In this document: positions 1-9,376 of the stretch, piece after piece | Position numbering within the stretch: position 1 is the stretch's first letter | Layout of the letters: each line of letters starts with the position of its first letter | Origin: a virus | IMG/VR virus record: IMGVR_UViG_3300025889_000371 | Span: 1-36,697 of that record | Length of the DNA: 36,697 bases | Direction: 5' to 3' (one strand) | Notes under the pieces: model-generated | Databases searched by the model: none | Seen by the model: the letters and a program-made list of their open reading frames with translations, nothing else | What the model was told of the DNA's origin: nothing | Translations under genes and position numbers: made by a program

Positions 1-2
1 AC

Positions 3-2696
3 ACAAAAGTTACAGTAAAGCTAGATTCCGAAAGAATTAAAGGTCTTACAACATCTGGAGTCTATAGAATAAACTTAGGTCTGTATAACGTAAACTCCAA
101 AAAGAAAAGATTCTTAGACTTCAAAACAAATACCTTCGCAACAGAACTAGAAAGTTCTGATGGGTTGGTATCCTATCCCGGAACTCTGGCAGGATTAGAC
201 TTACAAGAGGCTCAGAACCTAGATGATAGGTTCACCAAGAAGTTTGCAACTATAACGTCCTCTCTAACGGAATCAGAAGAAGTAGAATTTTCTTTTAACA
301 TTCCTCCCAGATCTGATTTGGGCAGTGATTATATCCTTCCTGATAATACTTCTCTTTTATTCTTCAATATTATTGAGCAGCCAGATACCGTAACAGAGTC
401 GGACTTAAGCCGTTCCAGAGACTCTTTGGTAAATAAAAACTTAAGACTAAAAAACTTTGAGATCTTAGGCAGATATGCAAACGCATGGCATCTAACTGGA
501 CCAATTGGAAGGGATTTTGATTTCGTTCAAAAAGGTCTTGAGTATAACTTCTCAGGAGCTTTCAGCGGCATACCTTTAGATGGGTCGGAAAGATACGGTA
601 TCGGTGAAAGAGCAAGAAGCGGTTTAGAGTCCACGTTCATAAAAGATGTTACATTAGGAGAAAAGATCGCAATACCTATTTACGGTCTGGACAACGCGGA
701 TATATCCAATAATACTGCTGTGCTAGGATCGACCTCAAGAGAAAGCACTTACGCGCTTACTTTGATTAGTAAAGGAGGTCCTGATGCTGTGATAAAATCT
801 GTAAAGCTCGTAGATGCTTCACTGCCTTCTTACCAAGGAGACACTAGGCTTGATAACAGATCAAACATAACCTCTGAGGACTCAACGGTCTACAGTGATG
901 ACGTAATGCAAAAATCCATCCGAAATGGTTGGTATATTAGATACAGAGGATCAGGGACAGAGTACCCAATACTCAAAGAAACAATTTACGAAGGAACCGA
1001 TAAGAAGTACCTTACATTTAGCGCATCAAACCCAGCGTCCACAAAGGACTTTACCTTAAACTACACAGGGACCCTGAAGGACTTAGGTCTCAGGAAAGGG
1101 AAGGAACACCTGATTAACATTGAAGGTTTCCAAGATCCAGCAGGAACAACGACCCCTCAATACGCTTTAGGGGTATACTTCGACACCGACAAGTCTTACA
1201 GATATTTGTATTCTCCTGTATCTGGTTCTTATTTACCTAAGAAAACTTTTGATAGGTTAGATACATCACTGTTTAATTTAAGCAGCACAACAAAAGATCC
1301 AGAAGCAACACTAGCGACAGATCGTTTCATCGTACCTGAGGATATTCCTGATGATGCGGTGTTTACCTTAAGTGTAACATTCACCGATTACGACATACTG
1401 CATCTCAGAAAGCCTAGAATTTTTGCTATAGAGCCTTATGCAGATGTAAGTTCTCTTTTGTCAGAGAGACCAAGACCCGACGATGAAACCATTCAGCCCG
1501 TCTATGAAGAGCCGGGTCTATTCGGACAATTCAGAAACAAGATCCAGTTCTCGGGTGTTGATAAGACAGATGCATTTTCAGTAGGAGCTTACCCTGCCGC
1601 TGAAGGAACTTTAGCTCTATCTTCAGATGGCGAAACGTCATCTACTTACTACGGCAACATGAACCGATTCTCTCTTTTGACTGAGAACGGATATATTCTT
1701 GCTAACCCATTTTATGTTGAAGGGACTACTGAATATTTTGACGCAAGTTCTGGATTTATTGTTTCAGCGACAGATCCAACCACACAAGCAATAACGGTCA
1801 TTGCTCACCTGTCTCCAGATGAGTGGGACTTCATTAACACTCATTACGGAGGATTTGGGGCGATAGGTTGTTTCACAGTGGACAGAGAAGCTACCGCTAA
1901 GAAGAGGGGGTCAGATAGAAACCTCGCAACTCTTCCATTCATATCGTCCTCCCTAAACGGACAAGATGCCAACGCATTACCTACAGCAGCACCCACAAGG
2001 GAATCTATGGCTGCCACAGGAACTGAGTTTATTAACGCTTTCTGTCTAAAAGCTCAAGAGGAAACCTCTGATGATCCTGGAACAGTGCGAGGCATATATA
2101 CAACCTTTGGGTCTGGTATAACAGACTTCAATGACGGAGGCTGGTCGGACGTAACTTCCACCACGACTTATAATCTATCTTTCAAGTATAAGGTAAGTGA
2201 TAACCCAGCTACAGCATATCAGCCCACCGTCTCTGTTCACTCACATTATTTCTCTGCTACCGATTTGACCGCAGATGGAAACTGGAATCAATTCGATGTC
2301 CAGTTTGATGTGGACGGAGATAATAAAGGTCACGATGCTATCAGGTGGCTTTTCGACCCCTCAGGAACAATTAGATCAGGAGAGAATAAGCTTTATCTCA
2401 CAGATATTTCTTTGAGTTCTGGGGGAACTGAAATATTTAATACATTATTTGAGAGTGATTCTGATCTACTTGATTTTAAAGTAATAGATTACTCTAATCA
2501 AACAAAGCCTCTATCTTTGAGCAGAGTCTTCGATGGGCAAAAATATACTACCAGCCTATATAATGAGAACCTGCTAACAGAGGACGAGCCTATCTTTAGA
2601 CTCTTTGCGAAGAAAACTTTCTATGTTGGAGGACTTCAAAAGAGAGCAGTATCACAAAAGGGCGTTATCGTATCTTGGACAATTAACTTCATCTAA
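3..2696 (+). CDS. Large tail/baseplate-type virion protein, 5' end outside window
   Basis: The reading frame is open from base 3, so the true start lies upstream; at least 897 codons are visible. A TTG at 165 exists but the upstream codons read as normal protein, so I do not take it as the start. I do not recognise a family. The visible protein is rich in Ser, Thr, Asp and aromatic residues with alternating beta-strand-like stretches, has no membrane segment, and contains a carbohydrate-binding-like segment around 2100-2440 (inference from pattern only). It ends in SWTINFI, and the next protein ends in RWTINF. The stop codon overlaps the next start (TAATG). Its position at the head of a run of fibre-like genes in a T4-type late region suggests a baseplate or tail-fibre component. 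Function is not certain. Confidence 0.75.
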   Translation, partial: TKVTVKLDSERIKGLTTSGVYRINLGLYNVNSKKKRFLDFKTNTFATELESSDGLVSYPGTLAGLDLQEAQNLDDRFTKKFATITSSLTESEEVEFSFNIPPRSDLGSDYILPDNTSLLFFNIIEQPDTVTESDLSRSRDSLVNKNLRLKNFEILGRYANAWHLTGPIGRDFDFVQKGLEYNFSGAFSGIPLDGSERYGIGERARSGLESTFIKDVTLGEKIAIPIYGLDNADISNNTAVLGSTSRESTYALTLISKGGPDAVIKSVKLVDASLPSYQGDTRLDNRSNITSEDSTVYSDDVMQKSIRNGWYIRYRGSGTEYPILKETIYEGTDKKYLTFSASNPASTKDFTLNYTGTLKDLGLRKGKEHLINIEGFQDPAGTTTPQYALGVYFDTDKSYRYLYSPVSGSYLPKKTFDRLDTSLFNLSSTTKDPEATLATDRFIVPEDIPDDAVFTLSVTFTDYDILHLRKPRIFAIEPYADVSSLLSERPRPDDETIQPVYEEPGLFGQFRNKIQFSGVDKTDAFSVGAYPAAEGTLALSSDGETSSTYYGNMNRFSLLTENGYILANPFYVEGTTEYFDASSGFIVSATDPTTQAITVIAHLSPDEWDFINTHYGGFGAIGCFTVDREATAKKRGSDRNLATLPFISSSLNGQDANALPTAAPTRESMAATGTEFINAFCLKAQEETSDDPGTVRGIYTTFGSGITDFNDGGWSDVTSTTTYNLSFKYKVSDNPATAYQPTVSVHSHYFSATDLTADGNWNQFDVQFDVDGDNKGHDAIRWLFDPSGTIRSGENKLYLTDISLSSGGTEIFNTLFESDSDLLDFKVIDYSNQTKPLSLSRVFDGQKYTTSLYNENLLTEDEPIFRLFAKKTFYVGGLQKRAVSQKGVIVSWTINFI

Positions 2697-3283
2697 TGAA
2701 ATTCAGAGATTTTTACAACTGTAAAGGACACCTTGAGATCTGGAAAATATACAAAGACTCAGGGAAGCAAGAGCTTTTCTACAAGGAAGATAACGTTGTT
2801 TGTAGCGGTATGGGCGTAGTTCTAGCTGGCTTGTTCGGAGCCTCTGGAACGTCTGATATCGCAGACTTTCAAATCACTCTTTTCCAAGTAGGTGTGAGTG
2901 GTTCAACAGGTCTACAAGTGTCTTCCAACGGTAGGTTAGGGTCAGCCTTAGCCACCGCAGATTACGGTGGAGGAGACCTTGAAGTCGTTAGTCATGATCT
3001 TGTGGCTTCGGGAACTACTTACAACAACGAAGCATTTGGTGTAATTGATACTGCATACATCGATAAGATAGGCGATACAAGCTGTAGGTGGAGAATCATC
3101 CTGGATGAGAACGCCGCGAACAGATTTGACTCAGATCCTACAATTAACGAGATAGGTATATTTGGCTATAACCCAACACAGGCAGGTACACCAGCGTCCT
3201 ACTTGGCTGCGTATAGAACATTCACGGGAATACAAAAAACCTCGGACTTCCTGCTAGATTTCAGGTGGACAATTAACTTCTAA
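2696..3283 (+). CDS. Small virion protein, tail/baseplate-associated
   Basis: This 195-residue protein has no family I can name. It starts on an ATG overlapping the previous stop codon, so translation is probably coupled. The sequence has a basic N-terminal segment (FRDFYNCKGHLEIWKIYKDS), then a Gly/Ser/Ala-rich region from about residue 35, and later a segment NEIGIFGYNP resembling turns in tail-fibre and baseplate accessory proteins. It ends in RWTINF, nearly the same ending as the upstream large protein, encoded by an identical 15-base stretch. The context (between two large tail proteins) points to a structural role in the tail tip or fibres; that is inference. Length and coding quality support a real gene. 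Confidence 0.75.
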   Translation: MKFRDFYNCKGHLEIWKIYKDSGKQELFYKEDNVVCSGMGVVLAGLFGASGTSDIADFQITLFQVGVSGSTGLQVSSNGRLGSALATADYGGGDLEVVSHDLVASGTTYNNEAFGVIDTAYIDKIGDTSCRWRIILDENAANRFDSDPTINEIGIFGYNPTQAGTPASYLAAYRTFTGIQKTSDFLLDFRWTINF

Positions 3284-3285
3284 GT

Positions 3286-6200
3286 ATGGCAAACTTCGAT
3301 AACTTTGACGTAACAGGAGGAAGCAATAATTTAGATATTACTTTCTCCGCTCAGTACCTCCACGACGCAAGTGGGTACTACAACTATGAGCAGGACAACA
3401 TCCCTCTTAGAAGACTGATCAGCAGAACCGATCTTTTACATCAGTTTGCTGGTTATCCGGGAGATGAGGATTCAAGGGCAACTACACTAGTCCTATCTTC
3501 CACGGCTGATGAGGCGAATGGAATTTTCGATAACATGACGGATATCGTCAAGAGAATTCCTCAGAGACTTACATTCCCTCTTCTTATCGAACTGGCTGAC
3601 TACGGAGATCTAGGAAGCCTTAACCTCAGAGACATCACCACCTTTGGTAACGGTCAACTAGAGATTAAGAACCTGTTGCACGGCTTTGAATACAATGCGT
3701 CCGCAACATCAGTTTCAAGTGTAAACGGTCTTACCGATAACGAGCAGATCACCAACCCTACAGGAGCTACTAGCACAGGAAATGCTCTTGTTACTGTAAG
3801 CTCTTTAGACCTTACTAACGGTTTCATGAGTCAGCTAATAGCTGCCTCCACTTCAAGAGGGTCTACTAATGTCTTTGACGCATCTCTGCTATCAGCTACA
3901 GACGCGAATCGAGTGGCTAACTCTACCGTATTCGCAACCGTAACTAACTCTACAGACCTGGATATCGATAAGCTGTATTTCTCAAAAGGTGCTGTCCAAA
4001 ATAGCACATATGCGTTGGATTTGACTCCATACCAAGGCGTTTATGATAACACTATTCCTACGGATGACATATCTCCAAGAAAGGACAGTGGAGGAGGGGA
4101 TAACCTTGAGTTCGATAGAACTCAAATATCCTTGGACGCTAGTGTCGGTATATCAGTGTACGGAAACTTCTTTAGAGGAGTTACGCTAAACAACTGTAAC
4201 GGTAGTATTAAGCTCACCAATGTCTGTGTGGACGGTGCTAGTGGACTGGATAATACAGCGGATGCTCTGAGCCACAATACATCTCACGGATTCGATATTA
4301 CTAACTCAGAAGTCATCCTGCAAAACTGCGCTTCTGCCAGAAACAGAATAAACTCTTATCGCGTAAGAAACAGCGATATATTTGTGGCTGGTAATATGTA
4401 CGGCTACAGATCTTACCAGAGGGAGACCTCAAAGAGTAGGACTACAAGTTACGAGTCTGCTGGACTATATGCGGAAAACAGTAACGTAATCTTTGCAGAC
4501 TCTGCTCTTGGAATAACTGGAGATGCGGACTTCAACAGATTCCATGTCATGTTCGCTAAGTCTGATTACGGAATCAGGCTGAAGAAGTCAGTCCTAGAAG
4601 GAGGCACTAAGCTACAGAGCGGTTCTGTGGTCCCTAACGCTGGTGATACTGATACACAGACTTCAATAATCGCAACATTCCAGAACAAGAAGTCAGGTAT
4701 ATTCTTAGACGGATCTGAATCTACCTACTTTGGCAGACTGAACAGCTTCAACAACAAGCGTGGTCTAAGATGTCTCAACTCTACTTTAACTGTAAACCAA
4801 TTCACTTTTGAAGACTGTGAAAACGAGGGAGTATTTGCAGACGCCTCAAGAATTATTTACGGTTATAGAGAGGACGAATCAACCAACAGCAATCTTCCAG
4901 ACTCCTCTACTGGAAAGAAGAGAACTACATTCAACGTTTCAAACAACGGTATAAACCTAAGAGTTGTTAGAAACTCCGCCCTAGAGCCTTATGATGCTGA
5001 AGATGTAGCCTACCCTGACTACATCGGCAAATGGGGCGGACGGGAAGCGGATACTGGAGTTACGGGATCAAACGCTATGGTCAGTCACGGTTCCACTTCC
5101 CAGTCCAGCGCATTCAGAAACCTTCCGTCAATTTATATTTCAGACGCTTCTATAGCAAGATTCCTAAACCTTGCTGTTGTAAGGGGTGCTGACGGAGTTG
5201 GTCCCGGTAGATGTGTTCTTGCCGAAAGAGACTCAAACGTTTACATACACGGTACATCCGTGTCACCAACGGTCTTCAGTATGACTGCTGCTAGTGCAAC
5301 TTGGACGAATGCAGAACTTTTCCCAACTTGGAACTCAGCGGCTGTAACTGCGGATTACAACTCAAACGTTACCCTTACAGGCAGAACTAAGATTACAAGA
5401 TTCGGCGTAGGAACATTAGCTCTTAACGGGTCGAGAGTTCAGATTACAACTCCTTCTCGTTATGGTGCTGATTCTCCTGATACTACAAAGTTTGGTCTGA
5501 CAACAGCAGCTAACCAAACTCAAGTGCAGATCCACTCAACGAGATCTTGCATGGTTGCCTCAAAGAACTCAGGCATCATTCTCGACAACATCGGAGGTAG
5601 TCCTGACAGTTACTCAAATAGTGATGGTCAAAGCTCTGATATTAGGTATAACACCTCGGCTACTGGATCTGCCGCAGCTAACGGAACTTTATGGGATGCC
5701 GCAACTTCTGCGGCTTATATTCAGTTCTTCCCTAACGGATTCGCAAAAGCAATTGCAACTGGCGATACAAAGGCTGTTTACAATAACAATGCTGCGCTAA
5801 ACAGAACTGTTGCGACGGGAGGCGTGTTTATTGCCTCTGGAAGTCACGATGATGCCACAACAGGAGGCATGGTCATCCGAGCAACCAACGGAAGTTATGT
5901 CGATGTTGATAGTGTTAACTTCCTTTTTGCAGTACCAGCATCTAGCTTGTCTGGAGTTGCATATAACTATACTGGATCTGCAAACGAATTTAACGGTATA
6001 GAGCCTGGATGTGAGCTAGTTGGAGCAGCGTCAGACGGTGGTGTTCTTTCTGGTGTAACTTATCCGCCTAACTTAGGAGATACCTTGGGAGATGCCTCCT
6101 CCTGGCAGTTCTCTTACAGCGGGTTTGATGATTGCTTCTTCCCGCCTCTGGATGGTTCTGCTTATGAACTTAGTGCTTATGGCACAAAAACCCATATGTG

Positions 6201-7089
6201 GAACATTGCCGATACTTCAAGAATAGTAGCTAAGAACATCCTCATCAATACCAACAACTCTTTCCTAGAGTGTAGCTCAAACAATTATCACGGACCTTCC
6301 GGCAAATGGAGAAACGGAGTTGCTCTAGATTATTACGGTCTTTGGGGAACAGCCACAACATATCACGCGGCTGCTAACAACAAGTTTAGAAACTACGGAC
6401 CATACAGACTACACCTTTCCCACAGAGGAGATATCAAGAGTTACTACGGCGTTAGCGGTATGAACAGACAGGGTTCTGAAAACCAGACTACTGTATTTGG
6501 TCAAACTGGTGCTGGAGCGTTTATAGATCAAGTAAACTCTCAAGGATATCAGTTCTTTACTGCACAGGCGAAGCCTTTTGATAGTGGAGACGGTCAGCAA
6601 CTTTATTGGATAAGACCTTCCCAACTTTCAGAAGGTTCTATTCAAGGTTACTTGCAGGTTTCTGGTGCTGACTCAATCTTCGGCATGGGTATGCCTTCTC
6701 CTTACTCAGGAGTTGCATCCTTTATCCAACCTCCAATAGCTGCTTACCAAGCTAGAAAATACTTCGACACTTACAACTTTGATTCATCGAACAACGTAAG
6801 TGCTGCACCAACTGATGATCTAGTGAGCTTGATGCAAGCAACCCCAGGGTTTGCCATACCTCCTGTACACATGGACTGGCAGGGATACTTGAGGAACTGG
6901 TTAGATGATAGTGCATCTAACTTGTTTGCGAACTCAAGACACCTTGCAATGAAACAGGTAAACGGAGTTTCTATCTTCCACTCAACCAACAGCCTTGGAG
7001 GTGAGGGAAGAGGAGATGACGCAGAAGGCGTAACATACGGACTCGGAGTAAGATCCCTCAACCTATTCGATCTAGATAACTTACTGTAA
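3286..7089 (+). CDS. Beta-helix tail fibre or tailspike-like protein
   Basis: This 1267-residue protein has an N-terminal part with the motif YEQDNIPLRRL (about residues 34-44) related to YFAEVDNLPIRDL in the next gene; such a segment probably anchors related tail proteins to a common partner. From about residue 270 to 560 there are repeated short units with Asn ladders, such as NNCNGSIKLTNVCV, ITNSEVILQNC, AENSNVIFADS and CLNSTLTVNQFTFEDC, typical of right-handed parallel beta-helix proteins of the pectate-lyase or tailspike type. The rest is Ser/Thr/Gly/Asn-rich. No signal peptide or membrane segment is seen. Its likely job is host-surface recognition or polysaccharide binding, possibly with hydrolytic activity; I cannot point to catalytic residues. 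The stop overlaps the next start (TAATG). Confidence 0.8.
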   Translation: MANFDNFDVTGGSNNLDITFSAQYLHDASGYYNYEQDNIPLRRLISRTDLLHQFAGYPGDEDSRATTLVLSSTADEANGIFDNMTDIVKRIPQRLTFPLLIELADYGDLGSLNLRDITTFGNGQLEIKNLLHGFEYNASATSVSSVNGLTDNEQITNPTGATSTGNALVTVSSLDLTNGFMSQLIAASTSRGSTNVFDASLLSATDANRVANSTVFATVTNSTDLDIDKLYFSKGAVQNSTYALDLTPYQGVYDNTIPTDDISPRKDSGGGDNLEFDRTQISLDASVGISVYGNFFRGVTLNNCNGSIKLTNVCVDGASGLDNTADALSHNTSHGFDITNSEVILQNCASARNRINSYRVRNSDIFVAGNMYGYRSYQRETSKSRTTSYESAGLYAENSNVIFADSALGITGDADFNRFHVMFAKSDYGIRLKKSVLEGGTKLQSGSVVPNAGDTDTQTSIIATFQNKKSGIFLDGSESTYFGRLNSFNNKRGLRCLNSTLTVNQFTFEDCENEGVFADASRIIYGYREDESTNSNLPDSSTGKKRTTFNVSNNGINLRVVRNSALEPYDAEDVAYPDYIGKWGGREADTGVTGSNAMVSHGSTSQSSAFRNLPSIYISDASIARFLNLAVVRGADGVGPGRCVLAERDSNVYIHGTSVSPTVFSMTAASATWTNAELFPTWNSAAVTADYNSNVTLTGRTKITRFGVGTLALNGSRVQITTPSRYGADSPDTTKFGLTTAANQTQVQIHSTRSCMVASKNSGIILDNIGGSPDSYSNSDGQSSDIRYNTSATGSAAANGTLWDAATSAAYIQFFPNGFAKAIATGDTKAVYNNNAALNRTVATGGVFIASGSHDDATTGGMVIRATNGSYVDVDSVNFLFAVPASSLSGVAYNYTGSANEFNGIEPGCELVGAASDGGVLSGVTYPPNLGDTLGDASSWQFSYSGFDDCFFPPLDGSAYELSAYGTKTHMWNIADTSRIVAKNILINTNNSFLECSSNNYHGPSGKWRNGVALDYYGLWGTATTYHAAANNKFRNYGPYRLHLSHRGDIKSYYGVSGMNRQGSENQTTVFGQTGAGAFIDQVNSQGYQFFTAQAKPFDSGDGQQLYWIRPSQLSEGSIQGYLQVSGADSIFGMGMPSPYSGVASFIQPPIAAYQARKYFDTYNFDSSNNVSAAPTDDLVSLMQATPGFAIPPVHMDWQGYLRNWLDDSASNLFANSRHLAMKQVNGVSIFHSTNSLGGEGRGDDAEGVTYGLGVRSLNLFDLDNLL

Positions 7090-8627
7090 TGGCTAAAAGA
7101 ATAAAAGAGAACATTCGTTTCTACCTCCCAAATGATCCGTATTTTGCGGAGGTAGACAACCTTCCTATCAGAGATCTTTTGGACAATGATGTTAGAATGC
7201 AAGATCAGATCGATGAGCTTGCAGCAAAGCTAGGAACTACCGAAGGAAGAGATAAGTTCAATGAACTTAGACCTTATGTTAATGCTGTAGAGCCAGGAAA
7301 AGTATTCGTAACTCCTGGAACCTTTATGGCTAGACAAACTCTCCCAGCTACGAGAGAAGGTGGTTTGTCAGAGCAGCTAAAATCAGAGGCTGCGACATTT
7401 AATGTAAACACTAGACAGGATGCTAAAAACTCTTTAAACAGAGCCGCTGGCATAGGCAGAATGTCTCCTGTCCGATTAAAGAAAAATTCAGAGGGGGCGG
7501 ATCAATCTATCTCTATTGAGCAAGGAAGTTTAGACGATTTCTACTCTGATGCTACCCCTCCCAAGTTTCGCGTTGACCTAGTGTACGCAAAGGGTAATCC
7601 AGGCATGGATACCGACTTCGGTAACGCTGAACTAGGCGTTGTTAAGGGGGCGTTCTTTTTAAACGGCGGTGGGACATCTGACAGAGATGGCATCCTTCTT
7701 CCACGATTTGCAGGAGACGGAGAGGTCACTGATGACGAAGTAGATCTAACCATCGCAAGAATACTCTCCCAAAGAGTTGAGGATGTACAGACTCTAAGAG
7801 ATACAGGGTTCGTAAGAGATAAGATAGACCCTGAGACGGGAAATGTTCTATACACCTCCATTCCTTGCCCAGATGTAGTAAACCTTCAAAACTCCATAAG
7901 TGAGTTTTTAGTTCCAAGCGGCATATCTCTAGACGATCTATCAGAGTTTGCTGATTTTGCCTTGAGAGGCAGAAACTATTTCGCACTTCCAATAGCATAT
8001 GTATTCGTACCTTTCACATACGTTGAGGGTACAGCAATCCCTGCTGAGAACATTCTAGATATCCGTCCTTTCTTCTCCACACCAGAGTTAACACTGTACG
8101 AAAGACAGGCTATCTTAGGTTCATACAGACCAGGACTTAGAAATAGATTTTTAACGCTAACTGATCCGAAGATCACCGATATCGATTCTATTAACACAAC
8201 CCAAGACATAAATATCGATGATCTGATAGCTAGGGTTACTGCTTTAGAGAATCCGGCTGCCCTTTTCAAGCCAATGGCAGAAACGGTCTCGGTATATAAT
8301 ACTGCTTTTCCAGTCACATCGCCAAATTCTCCTGAACTCAAGGCAGGTAAATATTTAGCTTATGTTCATTTCCAAGTAGATCCCAATAAAGATGACACCG
8401 ACTATACAATTACGGTTAATTCAGAAAGTAACCTAGAACTTGGTAGAGTGAGAATGATCCAGAGGGCTGGTGGCAATGGAGATGATGATGGTTTTGGAAC
8501 AGCCGTAGTAGCTTTTGATAATCCAGACGATGGTCGCGTTAATGTGACAATCTCAGCTGACAAAAATCAACCAAACGGCATTACATTCAGCTATTTTGTT
8601 GTACACGGTTATGCAGGACTAGACTAA
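7089..8627 (+). CDS. Tail/baseplate protein with NLPIRDL N-terminal motif
   Basis: This 512-residue protein follows the fibre gene directly, with its ATG inside the TAATG overlap. The N-terminus contains YFAEVDNLPIRDLLDNDVRM (about residues 18-37), which echoes YEQDNIPLRRL in the upstream beta-helix protein, followed by a short helical DQIDELAAKL segment. The middle reads as a mixed alpha/beta virion protein. The last 120 residues look like a beta-sandwich (AGKYLAYVHFQVDP, DYTITVNSE, RVNVTISAD, ITFSYFVVHGYAGLD), plausibly a carbohydrate-binding or receptor-facing domain. It is the last gene of the run and is followed by a hairpin. I infer a baseplate-attached or fibre-associated structural protein; no precise T4 equivalent is recognised. 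Confidence 0.75.
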   Translation: MAKRIKENIRFYLPNDPYFAEVDNLPIRDLLDNDVRMQDQIDELAAKLGTTEGRDKFNELRPYVNAVEPGKVFVTPGTFMARQTLPATREGGLSEQLKSEAATFNVNTRQDAKNSLNRAAGIGRMSPVRLKKNSEGADQSISIEQGSLDDFYSDATPPKFRVDLVYAKGNPGMDTDFGNAELGVVKGAFFLNGGGTSDRDGILLPRFAGDGEVTDDEVDLTIARILSQRVEDVQTLRDTGFVRDKIDPETGNVLYTSIPCPDVVNLQNSISEFLVPSGISLDDLSEFADFALRGRNYFALPIAYVFVPFTYVEGTAIPAENILDIRPFFSTPELTLYERQAILGSYRPGLRNRFLTLTDPKITDIDSINTTQDINIDDLIARVTALENPAALFKPMAETVSVYNTAFPVTSPNSPELKAGKYLAYVHFQVDPNKDDTDYTITVNSESNLELGRVRMIQRAGGNGDDDGFGTAVVAFDNPDDGRVNVTISADKNQPNGITFSYFVVHGYAGLD

Positions 8628-8660
8628 CTAAATAGTATATGAAATACTATTTGGCTTTTC
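8628..8660 (+). terminator. Hairpin after tail gene run
   Basis: A perfect 9-bp stem AAATAGTAT / ATACTATTT (8630-8638 and 8644-8652) with loop ATGAA extends by a U-G and a C-G pair to 8628-8654, and is followed by CTTTTC. It starts one base after the stop codon of the preceding gene. The stem is AT-rich and the T-tract short, so termination may be partial. The loop also holds the start codon of a possible mini-ORF. Confidence 0.45.
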
Positions 8661-8737
8661 TGTTTATTTGTGTCGGAATCTTGTCAAAGCTCATCCCTAA
8701 TTTCAGTAAGCGGACACAGAAAAAACTGACTAAATAG
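8639..8737 (+). CDS. Possible 32-residue single-span membrane peptide
   Basis: An ATG in the loop of the preceding hairpin opens 32 codons ending in TAG. The peptide starts MKYYLAFLFICVGILSKLIP, a compact hydrophobic segment able to span a membrane, followed by a strongly basic tail with six Lys or Arg (SKRTQKKLTK). It fills most of the 144-bp gap between two annotated genes. There is no clear Shine-Dalgarno sequence and the start lies in a stem-loop, so it could be chance. Small basic-tailed single-span peptides in late phage regions can be lysis accessory or holin-like proteins, but nothing here proves that. Function unknown. Confidence 0.3.
   Translation: MKYYLAFLFICVGILSKLIPNFSKRTQKKLTK
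8729..8737 (+). promoter_or_regulatory. Late-promoter-like box ACTAAATAG
   Basis: ACTAAATAG resembles the T4 late promoter TATAAATA with two changes at its left end. It lies 34 bases before the start of the acidic core gene, with the ribosome site CGGAGA in between, which is a normal leader length. The same core, AACTAAATAG, is present at 8626-8635 just before the mini-ORF. The gp55-like sigma factor encoded at 21995-22378 makes this type of promoter expected. Confidence 0.45.
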
Positions 8738-8771
8738 GCAGAAGATAAGTAGATATTTTACGGAGACTTAA

Positions 8772-9374
8772 ATGCGTTATCTAGAAAACAAATCCGAAAT
8801 GGGCGTAAAGCCAGTTCCCACCAACTTTGTCAGAACCCTGGTAGAAGGCAACGGCTTTTCTTACACCCAGGACGAAAATGTTGAAGACGTTATTTTCTAC
8901 AAGTCAGGTGAGGATGTTTACCGCGCTACCGAAGAAATCTTTGAGAGCGAAGATGGTCAACTCTATGCTAAGATTGATCAGCTTGATGTCGGTCTGTACG
9001 GTCAGCTTCAAGAAAGCGAACTAGAAATCGACAACATCGCCATGATTGGTGATGAGGAGTTCCAGCTTGATGAGACCATGATTGAAGTCGATGGCGAATA
9101 CTACGCTGCACTTCATCCAACCGCACAAGAGGAACTTGAAGTTCTAACCGTCGAAGGTCGTGAATTCACCTTGGTTGATAGCGAAGAAGAAGCCTCATTC
9201 GTTGCTTACCTCAGGGAGAACGAAGACGGCGAATATGAGCTAGTCGAGAACGAAGACGAAGCTGATTTCTATGCTTTTGTCAACGAGATGAAAGAAGAAG
9301 ACGAAGAAGAAGACGAAGAAGAAAAGCCAAAGAAGAAGCCCAAGCAAATGAAGAAGGGCAAGAAGGACTGCTAG
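8772..9374 (+). CDS. Acidic prohead-core-like protein with internal repeat
   Basis: This 200-residue protein is extremely acidic except for a Lys-rich end (residues 183-200, KKKPKQMKKGKKDC). It contains a tandem repeat: residues 132-149 (FTLVDSEEEASFVAYLRE) and 155-172 (YELVENEDEADFYAFVNE). The C-terminal residue is Cys. A good ribosome site, CGGAGA, lies 5 bases before the ATG. It is the first gene of the head-assembly block, in the place where T4 has the prohead core genes 67 and 68 just before gene 21. T4 gp67 is also very acidic, but I cannot show homology; the core role rests on position and composition. It is three codon-lengths upstream of the next gene with no room for a separate promoter. 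Confidence 0.7.
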   Translation: MRYLENKSEMGVKPVPTNFVRTLVEGNGFSYTQDENVEDVIFYKSGEDVYRATEEIFESEDGQLYAKIDQLDVGLYGQLQESELEIDNIAMIGDEEFQLDETMIEVDGEYYAALHPTAQEELEVLTVEGREFTLVDSEEEASFVAYLRENEDGEYELVENEDEADFYAFVNEMKEEDEEEDEEEKPKKKPKQMKKGKKDC

Positions 9375-9376
9375 TA

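Noticed and set aside
5555-6001. Two overlapping plus-strand frames inside the beta-helix gene
   Set aside because: They are in another frame of a long, clean coding region and lack a ribosome site.
6771-7202. 143-codon minus-strand frame
   Set aside because: It lies wholly inside two well-supported plus-strand genes and has a low-quality, Ser-rich composition with no recognisable domain.
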